37,828 bases of DNA from a virus: positions 1 to 37,828 of the IMG/VR virus record IMGVR_UViG_3300030419_007171. One strand, given 5' to 3'. Shown here piece after piece: positions 24,801 to 31,866 of the stretch; the stretch's first letter is position 1, and the number at the start of each line of letters is the position of its first letter. The notes beneath the pieces are model-generated. The model had not been told where the DNA came from, did not search any database, and saw only the letters and a list, made by a program, of their open reading frames with translations. The position numbers were made by a program, and so were the translations under genes.

Positions 24801-27405
24801 ACTTTATCAGAGGACTGAGCAGCCGGAATATGGAACCGGTTCTGTGCAACCTGGCGCCACGAACATGTTTGACACTCTTAATGTCTTTACTTCTTCGATT
24901 CCATATGAAACACCGACATTAGCTGGTAAAAATCCATGGTATGATTCATATGATGATTACGCAGCAGATGTTAGGTATATGGCGAAAGATCACACAATTA
25001 TTCCTGAGTTTAGAGTTTCTGAGCATATGGAATATTACATTAATAATGGATTTGAAGCACAGAACAACAAGTTCTTGACTATAGAGGGTGCAGCGCACCC
25101 TTCAAGTTCAGCGTCTGAAACAGCGGGAGTTTCGGAAGACTTTTATAAGGTTTATGCACATTCTGACTTTATGGAGCATTTTAGTAATATAAAATCTGAT
25201 CACAAAGATGTTGCTAGCGCTAAAAATATAACATTAAAATGCGAAGGCATCAAAAAGCTTCTTCCGTATAACGGCTTTTACCCGATGACAAGAACACTAC
25301 AAATCGGAACGTTATTATCAGAATCGGCAACTATATTAAATGCTAGCTCTAGCCGCCCGACTAATTCTGCTATCGGCGCCCTTTCCCCAGTTTACCCACC
25401 ATATTATCAAAATTATGAAGATCTTGGATTAGCGGTGCTTCTTAGGCCATTGATGTCACCAGGCCTCTTGTTTAACACAATTAAAGCAGGAGTTGCGTGC
25501 TCATATCCCATTTTCAAAGGCACGCCTGCTGGTGTATCTTCAAACGATGCCGGCCTAAAAACGATAGCATATGCCGCACCATCGGTGATCACATCAGATT
25601 TTGATTATGTACTTCCTTTTGAAACTTTAGTAGATCTAAACAAGCTCCCAATCGCTTCTGACGCTAATGATGACACAGCAAGAATATATCATGATGAGAC
25701 ATTTTATAATTGCCGACTCTCTAGTTCTAATGGCGATGTTGCCTTCCCTTATCATAGTGAGGCTCCATATGTCCAGTTTGGTGGCCAAAGAAGTCAAAAA
25801 TACGCACTAGCTATGCATAACTTCTTGGCGGAAGTACCAAATTTCTTCCTGAACAACAGGTCTTTTAAGACATTTACTTCAAAGCCCAGATCTGAATGGA
25901 AGCAAATGGACCCCGACAAGACATATTATATGGATGTGACCTTACATAAAACAAAAGACTTTATTCAGGCAGAAGGTTATGGTCATTCTGGGTCTTGGTT
26001 TGGCGACACGACCCGTGACGGCGGCCCAATCGATGATTTCCGAGGCTCTATTTATGGACCACCCACCATATGGTGGCCGGCCCAAAATTACATGGCAAAC
26101 AACAATAGTATATATGCCACTTGGGGGCCCGCATATGCACCGTATACCCCTCCTTACATGTACGGCAAGGCAAGGGCTAGAATAGCCGTTAAGGGGTCGG
26201 ATATCGATCAATATGCTGATTTAACAAGCGAATTTAGTTTAGATACTATACTGGAGCATGCGAGAAGTTCTGCTGAATATGCAAACCTTGGAACAAGTTC
26301 TTATGAATATCCGACTAAAGGCGCCGGCACACATTCAGGCCAAGCCGCGTTGAGAAACATGATGATGATTTCTTCATCAGTGAATCTTTTCGGAAAAACC
26401 AGAGTGAAGAAAGTCGGGTACTCTACAAACTTTGGACCAGATGGAAAATATATTCCAGTTTCCGTGGAAGACTCGTCAGGAGACGAAGCGGGATCTTTTG
26501 ATGTTTGGTCTATTAGTCCGAAATTCGAATGCCCCACGCTTAACTTTAGCTCTTCTAACAGCCAACGAGGCCGCGGAATGTGGGGAGGGTATGGATCATT
26601 CCCCGAAAGCACAGAAGGTATATTCTTATCGATAGAAGAGAGTTTCTCAGACGACACATTTGCAGAATCAGCAACAACGGGATCTTTGATAGATGTCCTA
26701 GGGTTTCAAGCAGACAGTAAGCGTATCGGTGAAATTGCTGATGCAAACACTTTAACAGAGGCAATCATTGCGATTCCATTTAGAGATCATAATGGAGATA
26801 GGCATTTCATTCAGCCAGTAAAATCTCCAGGATCAGTCATGAGGCCCGAAGACATTAGTCTAATTATTGACTCATTTAAGTCGACTGAGGCCGCAGATGC
26901 TCTTCCAGATAATTTTACTTCGATGAGACAACAGGTTAATTTGATGGCAAAGTATGTGATACCTCCACAATTTAATTTTATAAAAACAGAGCCGACTTTA
27001 TCTGCAAAAGATGACAAAATGCCAATTCTCATGTACATCTTTGAGTTTAGTACAAGATTGGATAGACAGGATTTGGCAGACATTTGGCAAGGGGTTATGC
27101 CAAAACCGGCAATGAAAGCTCAAAAACAAATTTCACATTTTACTCACCCTATCGAGATTTTTGGAAATCAACTCGACAATACTGGCGATTTAAGATGGAT
27201 GGTTTTCAAGGTAAAGAGACGAGCCAAGAAGAATTATTTCGCAGCAACTGCAGATTCTTATGATGACGACAGGTTTAAATTTCAATTTAACAATCAAGAA
27301 GTTGTGCCAGAATATAGTTATAACTGGCCATACGACTTCTGTTCGTTGGTTGAATTAGCAAAGATCGAAGCAAGTGTAGATTTTGAGGCTGAGAAAGAAG
27401 AATGA
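18814..27405 (+). CDS. Giant LamG-like tail or baseplate protein (2863 residues)
   Basis: This is the largest gene in the window. A first LamG/concanavalin-like domain spans about 195-375 (GITVEFWLRK, DGNWHHYAFTAY, LSGSIDEFRFWKTRR). A second spans about 680-900 (VEAEVVFPRK, then VRISSLRYWNDYLDNEV). Between and after these are helical blocks, including FKSKGTEKAFRNVIRSFG and, at about 1020-1095, RPIHYYMSIEKNMYQTISEE and KELFFDRIGNTPDVDKF. The rest is beta-rich with Gly, Ser, Asn and Tyr (for example RSDLQYAWITASAES). The C-terminal 200 residues form a mixed domain (YIFEFSTRLDRQDLADIWQG). It probably forms peripheral baseplate or receptor-contacting parts, because LamG domains often bind glycans. 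The stop TGA overlaps the next ATG (ATGA). Confidence 0.82.
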   Translation: MSIKDFFNKKNKPEKILVSKSQETLGGEAESADFSRAHKEDKERFVPNIDFSDPSYFAHYGSAETYYKTSIERIYKTYPYDGSLYERTAWFNSSSYLDLHIFENEYPRTNGFVSFSPTGHGSIASMRSSGSGASHADYGLPTTVEYILIQGGPHKDSTNTSKKDIFPDSKNLFLPSDSTGNANVFSTGSNNESNLKFDLNEGITVEFWLRKEAHVSVSNSGSFETIFDLWNSTTGSRDERGQLTIFTHTRETGATDDPFKIRIVSGSTEKFMTPFTNIQTQNAFDGNWHHYAFTAYNEGGALKSEAYFDGQFKNIVSYPGQAINEVTGALQATIGAVITVDGGSNQKGYNKLSGSIDEFRFWKTRRTGKEIGKYWFTQVHGGTNKDSANSKLGVYYKFNEGIAGSTSLDSKILDYSGRVSNGTFTGYNTNTRNVGSAMVLAGAATSEFKDPIIYSSHPDVTSYKTEKETHGREYDLRNNASIFYSLPSWMTDEDEVREGNHIRNLTQIMATYFDDLHQQIKQLPDIKSVSYPSSSVTGSGATLPKPQPFNKNLVRSTGLTTHDLFVNATVLNELASRDDKREFSEKLHNVKNLIYKNIYNNISYIFKSKGTEKAFRNVIRSFGVGEELVKINTYANNTTYEFKNNFKETSTRKKYVDFNHTDRYGATVYQMTSSAVTNSVSFITGSATNQYEVEIGTTVEAEVVFPRKADIDKSFYIPTPFTQSSLFGAHTVKVGSAAGDTTWNTPDLYNFQVFAVRDKEESKHAYFVLTGSYIGAISSSLYWDVYDNEKWNFAVRIKPNAYPWSSQVTGTLNQIYDIELHGVNINAGIVQNEFTLSGTVASSTGKDMLKQSKRLYMGAERTNFTGSVINRSDVRISSLRYWNDYLDNEVIKAHALDAENFGTLHPYRNAYLFQSGSNHFNIPQIKTLAMHWGFNQVTSSDGGYSGVSTANDAGFDVADLTSGSLTNEYYWLKHIHKKHHTGRAFGFLPGQTNVINLDFIPSYKQTLPEIVQSSDMINVLQRDDEKFTRDTRPIHYYMSIEKNMYQTISEEMLNMFATIIDFNNLIGEPVHKYRHQYKDLSKLKELFFDRIGNTPDVDKFVEYYKWIDSALNVILQQLVPVSADVSENISNMIESHVLERSKYQHKFPTLEFQKSEPEGAVKAVNELKYNWRLGQPTNLSGASPVFGTDSPAGAASLNTLWYKERAERDGVNPSISSGNSIVDSDRNSLLRIITTRVSGSDYVTRSLTKVYDIEANFSGALTASTLDHANGPGRNPRPIINKLKNIKLSSSVLMNSNGYNQHHAFGPHPAPGIPGAGTVFGGWKLSRPSGSMWNYVKDYEIVQTAGRSVNNKYFVDSDGAVSGNVSTNLGPVIEAADFELPARGTKDFVFVNRFSAPGGPEVMSRGFLDTAAEEHSVYNSMNNRNLTVRLPLRELLYNKAGKFGERDADATYSNTDAAYHKVNRNPLTRPDVNEGSDPLDGRSDTTRMTTYDNAYVTHQIPRSDLQYAWITASAESIILSASTDNVTAGHEGAYTWHLDKTANIPFGYQKPDRNHASLASTDIVFLSASDWGAHGGLGSTSRGSPAGYFGWPANFGGDVSFDYTPVDFLGLNNIILDVVSGSENQLGFAPDHNLQAPGDEYGGTDTALHLASDGIMLTNAVNYINANHIRYIVGVQIDSGQTDTETRYPLLHSILLNRHGPYGYPSWKQIRTGETRVARDHKKRNILSVQDVPTQAQSSTGEVVVPKRAPGFKHYTDPPVTSRSKPIIHRLDLGENEKGNKESLNIRHTYGNNHRFFGSQELNNKLALRQTDGQAYDDILTMYTQVIPQNPVEGLNSFTYSETVYPKESNAYLGKTRGRTSYSESMWEKEAKSHRTFWHDNITDRRRDDLSKNSMGFDIGTGSISVWPLDSPNAPIVTFTGSIGLNLADGRNAGIQRNWYYTKYVAGSASSGLVSSQQTIGELNYSNVGTLFGGFQLSGTLIGATRLNGRYVTASVLYQRTEQPEYGTGSVQPGATNMFDTLNVFTSSIPYETPTLAGKNPWYDSYDDYAADVRYMAKDHTIIPEFRVSEHMEYYINNGFEAQNNKFLTIEGAAHPSSSASETAGVSEDFYKVYAHSDFMEHFSNIKSDHKDVASAKNITLKCEGIKKLLPYNGFYPMTRTLQIGTLLSESATILNASSSRPTNSAIGALSPVYPPYYQNYEDLGLAVLLRPLMSPGLLFNTIKAGVACSYPIFKGTPAGVSSNDAGLKTIAYAAPSVITSDFDYVLPFETLVDLNKLPIASDANDDTARIYHDETFYNCRLSSSNGDVAFPYHSEAPYVQFGGQRSQKYALAMHNFLAEVPNFFLNNRSFKTFTSKPRSEWKQMDPDKTYYMDVTLHKTKDFIQAEGYGHSGSWFGDTTRDGGPIDDFRGSIYGPPTIWWPAQNYMANNNSIYATWGPAYAPYTPPYMYGKARARIAVKGSDIDQYADLTSEFSLDTILEHARSSAEYANLGTSSYEYPTKGAGTHSGQAALRNMMMISSSVNLFGKTRVKKVGYSTNFGPDGKYIPVSVEDSSGDEAGSFDVWSISPKFECPTLNFSSSNSQRGRGMWGGYGSFPESTEGIFLSIEESFSDDTFAESATTGSLIDVLGFQADSKRIGEIADANTLTEAIIAIPFRDHNGDRHFIQPVKSPGSVMRPEDISLIIDSFKSTEAADALPDNFTSMRQQVNLMAKYVIPPQFNFIKTEPTLSAKDDKMPILMYIFEFSTRLDRQDLADIWQGVMPKPAMKAQKQISHFTHPIEIFGNQLDNTGDLRWMVFKVKRRAKKNYFAATADSYDDDRFKFQFNNQEVVPEYSYNWPYDFCSLVELAKIEASVDFEAEKEE

Positions 27406-28502
27406 CGTTTTTTAATCCAAAAGAAGATGTAGTAGAATTACAACTGACCCAATATGGTAAGTTTCTCTTGTCTATGGGCAGGTTAAAACCAGAATATTAT
27501 TCATTTTTTGATGACGATATATTATATGATGTCGAATACGCCTCGGGAAAAGAAAATCAAAATGAATCCAAGGGAAGAATTACCACGAAAACACCAAGAT
27601 TAAGAACTCAATATGTTTTCAGAGGGATCGAGACCGAGGTGCATAAATCAAATAGATTAACTCGCTATGGTGAACAGATGATAGAGGATGTTCTATATAA
27701 AAGCGACCTTTTAAAAGGCGCCAGAATCCAGCAAACGGCCGATAAAAACTATGCTTTGTCGGCGCCTATTGGAACATCAAACTTTGTTTCTGATTATTTG
27801 CCATCATGGCGCCTGGGGTTTTTGAAAGGAGAAATGCAGAGTGCAAATACGACTGTTACTGGCTCTTATCAAACAGTAAAAATACCCCAAATCGAATCTC
27901 AGTTGAAATATAGGATCTCTGTAGAACAAGAGGAAGCCTTACCACAAGAAGCAACAACTCTAGAAGATGTAGATTCAGCAGTGGTTGGAGATCCGAACGC
28001 AGCAGGCTCTGGTGTAGATTCAGCACTCGCCGCCGAACAACTGCCGGATGGAACTGTCATAAAAGTTGAGGAAGAGTATATATTACTTCAAGTTGGCGAG
28101 AATAATACTGAATTTAATCCAAAAAACTTCGATATAGAGGTTTTTGAAATACAAACAGAAGTAGATGAAAACCTGTCAGATGGATCAAAAGAAGTTTTGG
28201 TGCCATTATTTTTTCATAGAGAGCCAGAAATGATCGTTGACGGAATATTACTTGATAAGAAAGATATAGAAAAACAATATGAAAATCAAGAGTTTGACGC
28301 AACTTATGTCGACATGTTTTTTGATGTTTTAGTTGATAACGAGATCCCGGAGGATATATTTTGTGCTGCAAACCAAATAGGTGAAAAGACCGATGAGATA
28401 TATTTTGGGGTGGATTTTGAGTGTCCGGACAAATTAGAGAAGATTGGAACTAAAGATATGTACAAGCCTGTACTAAAAGAAGAGGATTTTGATAACTGCT
28501 AA
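27402..28502 (+). CDS. Structural protein sharing an N-terminal module with the 34309-35259 protein
   Basis: The 366 residues begin with a distinctive module: L-T at 15-16, G19, L23, G26, F35-F36, D37-D39, I40, Y42 and Y46. The same spaced residues recur at the start of the protein at 34309-35259. After residue 180 come an acidic, Ala/Glu-rich linker and a strongly acidic C-terminal region with three cysteines (DIFCAANQ, DFECPDKL, and the final C). No enzyme motif is visible. It is coupled to the giant protein by ATGA and to the next gene by TAATG, so it is probably made in stoichiometric balance with them. The likely place is the baseplate or tail tip, by context only. Confidence 0.72.
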   Translation: MTFFNPKEDVVELQLTQYGKFLLSMGRLKPEYYSFFDDDILYDVEYASGKENQNESKGRITTKTPRLRTQYVFRGIETEVHKSNRLTRYGEQMIEDVLYKSDLLKGARIQQTADKNYALSAPIGTSNFVSDYLPSWRLGFLKGEMQSANTTVTGSYQTVKIPQIESQLKYRISVEQEEALPQEATTLEDVDSAVVGDPNAAGSGVDSALAAEQLPDGTVIKVEEEYILLQVGENNTEFNPKNFDIEVFEIQTEVDENLSDGSKEVLVPLFFHREPEMIVDGILLDKKDIEKQYENQEFDATYVDMFFDVLVDNEIPEDIFCAANQIGEKTDEIYFGVDFECPDKLEKIGTKDMYKPVLKEEDFDNC

Positions 28503-31500
28503 TGGCTACGTGTGACGCAAATAATATAATAGGCTCTTTCCTTCCTAGGGTTAATTTTAAGAGAATTATACTAGAGCCAGCCGGCGATCAATTGATTGTT
28601 ACGGTTGATGTCGTCATAAAAGAGATTCTAGATCCACAAGATTTAGTTTCCTCTTGGTATGAAAAGCAGGATTTTTCTAAGTTTTTGGATATTGGGTTGC
28701 TACAAGTAACAACAAAACAATCTATCGACAATCTTTCGAAAAATAGATTCGCCTTTATGAAACAATTTAAGGACGAACATGCTAGTTTAGTCGAAAATGA
28801 TTGGAATATGGCCAATAACGATATGACATACAAGAAGATTCCCCTAGTGGACCAAAAACAAGTTCCTCTAGAGGAAATGTCTTATGTCACAGACGATGAT
28901 GGCAACAGAGTTTATACTGTAAATTATCAAACTCAGTTTGTTGTCCCTACGGTTAATCCTAGTCATTTGGCATATTTTGCCGATGTTATGCTTGATCTAG
29001 ATGCTATAAAAGACGAATTTAACTTAAACGAAGATCTGGATTTCGAAGGAAATAGTAATCCAGCATCAGAGATAGTAATTGAAAACGGAGAAATTAAATC
29101 AGTTACACACGTCTTTCTCACTGCAGATGGAGATTTATGGCCCGGGCCTGTGCACTATCATGGCGCCGAGAATCCAGCGCCCGATGGATATATCGGGTGG
29201 ATGGGTGGATTAACTCATGAGCCGGGCAAAAATCAGCCAAAATTGACCATGAAAGCTGTACCGAACTATGTTGTTCAGGATTTTAGATCAGTTGAAAGAA
29301 TAGAAAGAAGGGCTTTAGATTTGAATCTCCTCTCTAAGCCGGGATCTAATACACTTAAGTTTATTAAGACATTTATATCCGGCCAAGAATATAAACATCC
29401 AGCAGAAAATTCTTATTTTACAAAATTATATCATTCTAGAGATCTATCTGGCAGAGCAAGGTTGGTGTTTGGCTTAGATGAAAAAAGTTTAATTACGGAT
29501 CGCTCACAATACGGAGCCCTTTATAGTGGCGGAGATTACACAGCATTGAAATCTTCGGGAGTGACTCTAAGATCTATGAAAATAATGAGAAATAGAGTTA
29601 AAAAATATGAACCCGGCGACGCGCAATCAAGTCTTTTTGACCATACGGAGTCAGACGATCCTCACGTAGAGGATAAAAAGACAATTAATTTTGAAGTTGC
29701 AAATTTATTTTCAACAAAGGCCGCGAGTAAAATAAACGAACTGCCACAAACAATTATTAATTCAAGTGGCAAAAGATATTTTACTGCTACAGATGACGAT
29801 ATCGCACTAGAGGAGCGTGGATATTATCAATACGGGGTAGAATTAGAATATGTTGATAATACTCTTGACTATTTTAAGGAAAAAATAAGTGATTTGGATC
29901 TTCTAATGAAGGAGTTCAGATTATATCACGAAGAGTCCAAAAGAATTGGCATGACACAATATTATCAAAAAGTTTCCGACCCACACATCGACTCTCCACT
30001 AGAAGTAGAACAAATTCCGGCCGGCGATCTGAAGCCTGCATTTAACACGGTATCTAATCGATTCAATAAATGGTTTATTGATGATATAAAAAATAGATAT
30101 GATTTTGGGTCCAGGCCAAACTTTAAAGCAATTTATGCTTTTTTCGAGTTGGTCATGGACCTTGGAGGTTTCCCGCAGGGCTCTGATTTTCATCACGTAA
30201 TCAGCACGATGTTTTACATGTCAAACCCAGAGCAAGGCTCCCCAGGCGGCATTTCCAAGGTTATAGCAACTATTGAAACAACGGTTCAACAGATAAGAAC
30301 TTTACTTGGTTTATCTTATGCTAATTTACCTGGAAATGACACTAGTGCCCTTGGAGTGAATAAAAGTTCCATATCAAAAAAAACAACAAGCAAAAAAAGA
30401 ATAATTAAAATTACAAAATGGTTTAGGGCAGCAGAAGAAATCTTCGATGCGACTGATAATGTTGGAGTTGGCTATGATTTTTTAACACTAGCGACCAAAA
30501 GAAACTCTGTTGAAAGGAATATCGTGGGTCCGATGATCATACAATCAGATACATACGTAAAAAGAGTAAATCAAGAAACTTTCAAATACTTTAAAGAACA
30601 CAATGATAGCATAAGTTATCCAGGGAAGCCTAATATATCTGATAATCTAGAATATTCTAAATATTCTTATCTTTCTCCATCATGGATAAGGCTGGGAGGC
30701 ACCGGAGGAGAATATACATATAAAAATTCTTACGTAATGAATAGTATCGCCCCAGAGGCAAGTGAACAATTTTATAACAATATAGGATCTATGATTCTTA
30801 TGAAGAACGCAACTGATAAAGATGTAGGCGAGATATTAAATCTTGTTCAAGGAAGCACCAACGGAAGCGTCACCCCGGCTGGAGCAGCCTTAGCACATGT
30901 TTTCGCAGACAGAGGCTGCACCGTCGTTATGAGTGAAACTAGTCCAGAATTTACAATGACTGAATTTACTGATGTTGGTTTATCAAAAGAAGCTGCGTCG
31001 GCGGATCAGCTTATAAGCAATGCTCGAAATTTTGAGATCCAGAAAGGCGACGAGGGAATGAACGCAGAATCCGAAAAAGTTTTTCAGAGTATGGCTATAC
31101 CAGCTTTCGGAGGATATACGCCAACATTAAGTCCGTTTAATCTGGGAAACCTGAATTCGGTTAAAAACAACGATTTAACAAAAAACACAATTAATGCAGA
31201 AGCACTTAAATCTGCAACACCAGAGGATTTGGAACAGCCCGATGAGGCAGAAATAGTCGGAGGATACCAAGCCGGCGCTAAGAATCTTCCAAATCACCTT
31301 AAATCTGTTATTGGGAATGCTGCGTCCAAGCGCATTGCTCAGTTTGCATCTATTGGTCTGATGGGGAAATATAACAGCCCACAAGCCTTGCCAAAGTTTT
31401 ATATGAATTATGAAAATTTAATGAAAGTTGAATATTTATCAATGTTTGAAGATGGCCAAGTATTAAATCCCATCTGGGTTCCGCTGAGAGCGAACAATTT

Positions 31501-31864
31501 CTCTGACGCGTCCCCAAGAAAAATGTTTTTGTGCAGACTTAAGAGATATGAAAATAAGCAGTATAATATAAATGAAAATACTGCAATGAAATTACCAATT
31601 TATCATGAATATTTTATTATTCAACATGGAACACCAGATCCTCCACAGCAAGAGCCACGCGGAATCGCAGCCGACAACACACAACAAAATCCAATTGCCG
31701 CAGAAAATTCTGAATATACAAACAGTAATCCACAGATGTATGTAGAATCCGAGGCTCCGCCAAGTGAATCGGCCCCACAGGCAGCAACTACCGCACCCCC
31801 AGAAGATGAAAACCAGGCAACTGGAGCTAGCGGAGATCAATCTAGCGCCGGCGGAGGATATTAA
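28502..31864 (+). CDS. Large tail or baseplate structural protein (1120 residues)
   Basis: No named family can be assigned with certainty. The N-terminus is beta-rich (NFKRIILEPAGDQLIVTVDV). At about 208-225 is DLWPGPVHYHG, then GWMGGLTH, followed near 258 by NYVVQDFRSVERIERR, a recurring pattern in large structural proteins of marine phages. A helical segment at about 500-610 contains FFELVMDLGGFPQGSDFHHV, and helix-rich regions continue to about 940. A conserved-looking segment (SMFEDGQVLNPIWVPL, RKMFLCRLKRYENK) precedes a low-complexity Pro/Gln/Ala/Gly tail in the last 75 residues (PPQQEPRG, APPSESAPQAATTAPP). The tail suggests a flexible, surface-exposed end. The start is coupled by TAATG, and an AAGAGG lies about 16 nt upstream. 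Confidence 0.72.
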   Translation: MATCDANNIIGSFLPRVNFKRIILEPAGDQLIVTVDVVIKEILDPQDLVSSWYEKQDFSKFLDIGLLQVTTKQSIDNLSKNRFAFMKQFKDEHASLVENDWNMANNDMTYKKIPLVDQKQVPLEEMSYVTDDDGNRVYTVNYQTQFVVPTVNPSHLAYFADVMLDLDAIKDEFNLNEDLDFEGNSNPASEIVIENGEIKSVTHVFLTADGDLWPGPVHYHGAENPAPDGYIGWMGGLTHEPGKNQPKLTMKAVPNYVVQDFRSVERIERRALDLNLLSKPGSNTLKFIKTFISGQEYKHPAENSYFTKLYHSRDLSGRARLVFGLDEKSLITDRSQYGALYSGGDYTALKSSGVTLRSMKIMRNRVKKYEPGDAQSSLFDHTESDDPHVEDKKTINFEVANLFSTKAASKINELPQTIINSSGKRYFTATDDDIALEERGYYQYGVELEYVDNTLDYFKEKISDLDLLMKEFRLYHEESKRIGMTQYYQKVSDPHIDSPLEVEQIPAGDLKPAFNTVSNRFNKWFIDDIKNRYDFGSRPNFKAIYAFFELVMDLGGFPQGSDFHHVISTMFYMSNPEQGSPGGISKVIATIETTVQQIRTLLGLSYANLPGNDTSALGVNKSSISKKTTSKKRIIKITKWFRAAEEIFDATDNVGVGYDFLTLATKRNSVERNIVGPMIIQSDTYVKRVNQETFKYFKEHNDSISYPGKPNISDNLEYSKYSYLSPSWIRLGGTGGEYTYKNSYVMNSIAPEASEQFYNNIGSMILMKNATDKDVGEILNLVQGSTNGSVTPAGAALAHVFADRGCTVVMSETSPEFTMTEFTDVGLSKEAASADQLISNARNFEIQKGDEGMNAESEKVFQSMAIPAFGGYTPTLSPFNLGNLNSVKNNDLTKNTINAEALKSATPEDLEQPDEAEIVGGYQAGAKNLPNHLKSVIGNAASKRIAQFASIGLMGKYNSPQALPKFYMNYENLMKVEYLSMFEDGQVLNPIWVPLRANNFSDASPRKMFLCRLKRYENKQYNINENTAMKLPIYHEYFIIQHGTPDPPQQEPRGIAADNTQQNPIAAENSEYTNSNPQMYVESEAPPSESAPQAATTAPPEDENQATGASGDQSSAGGGY

Positions 31865-31866
31865 AC

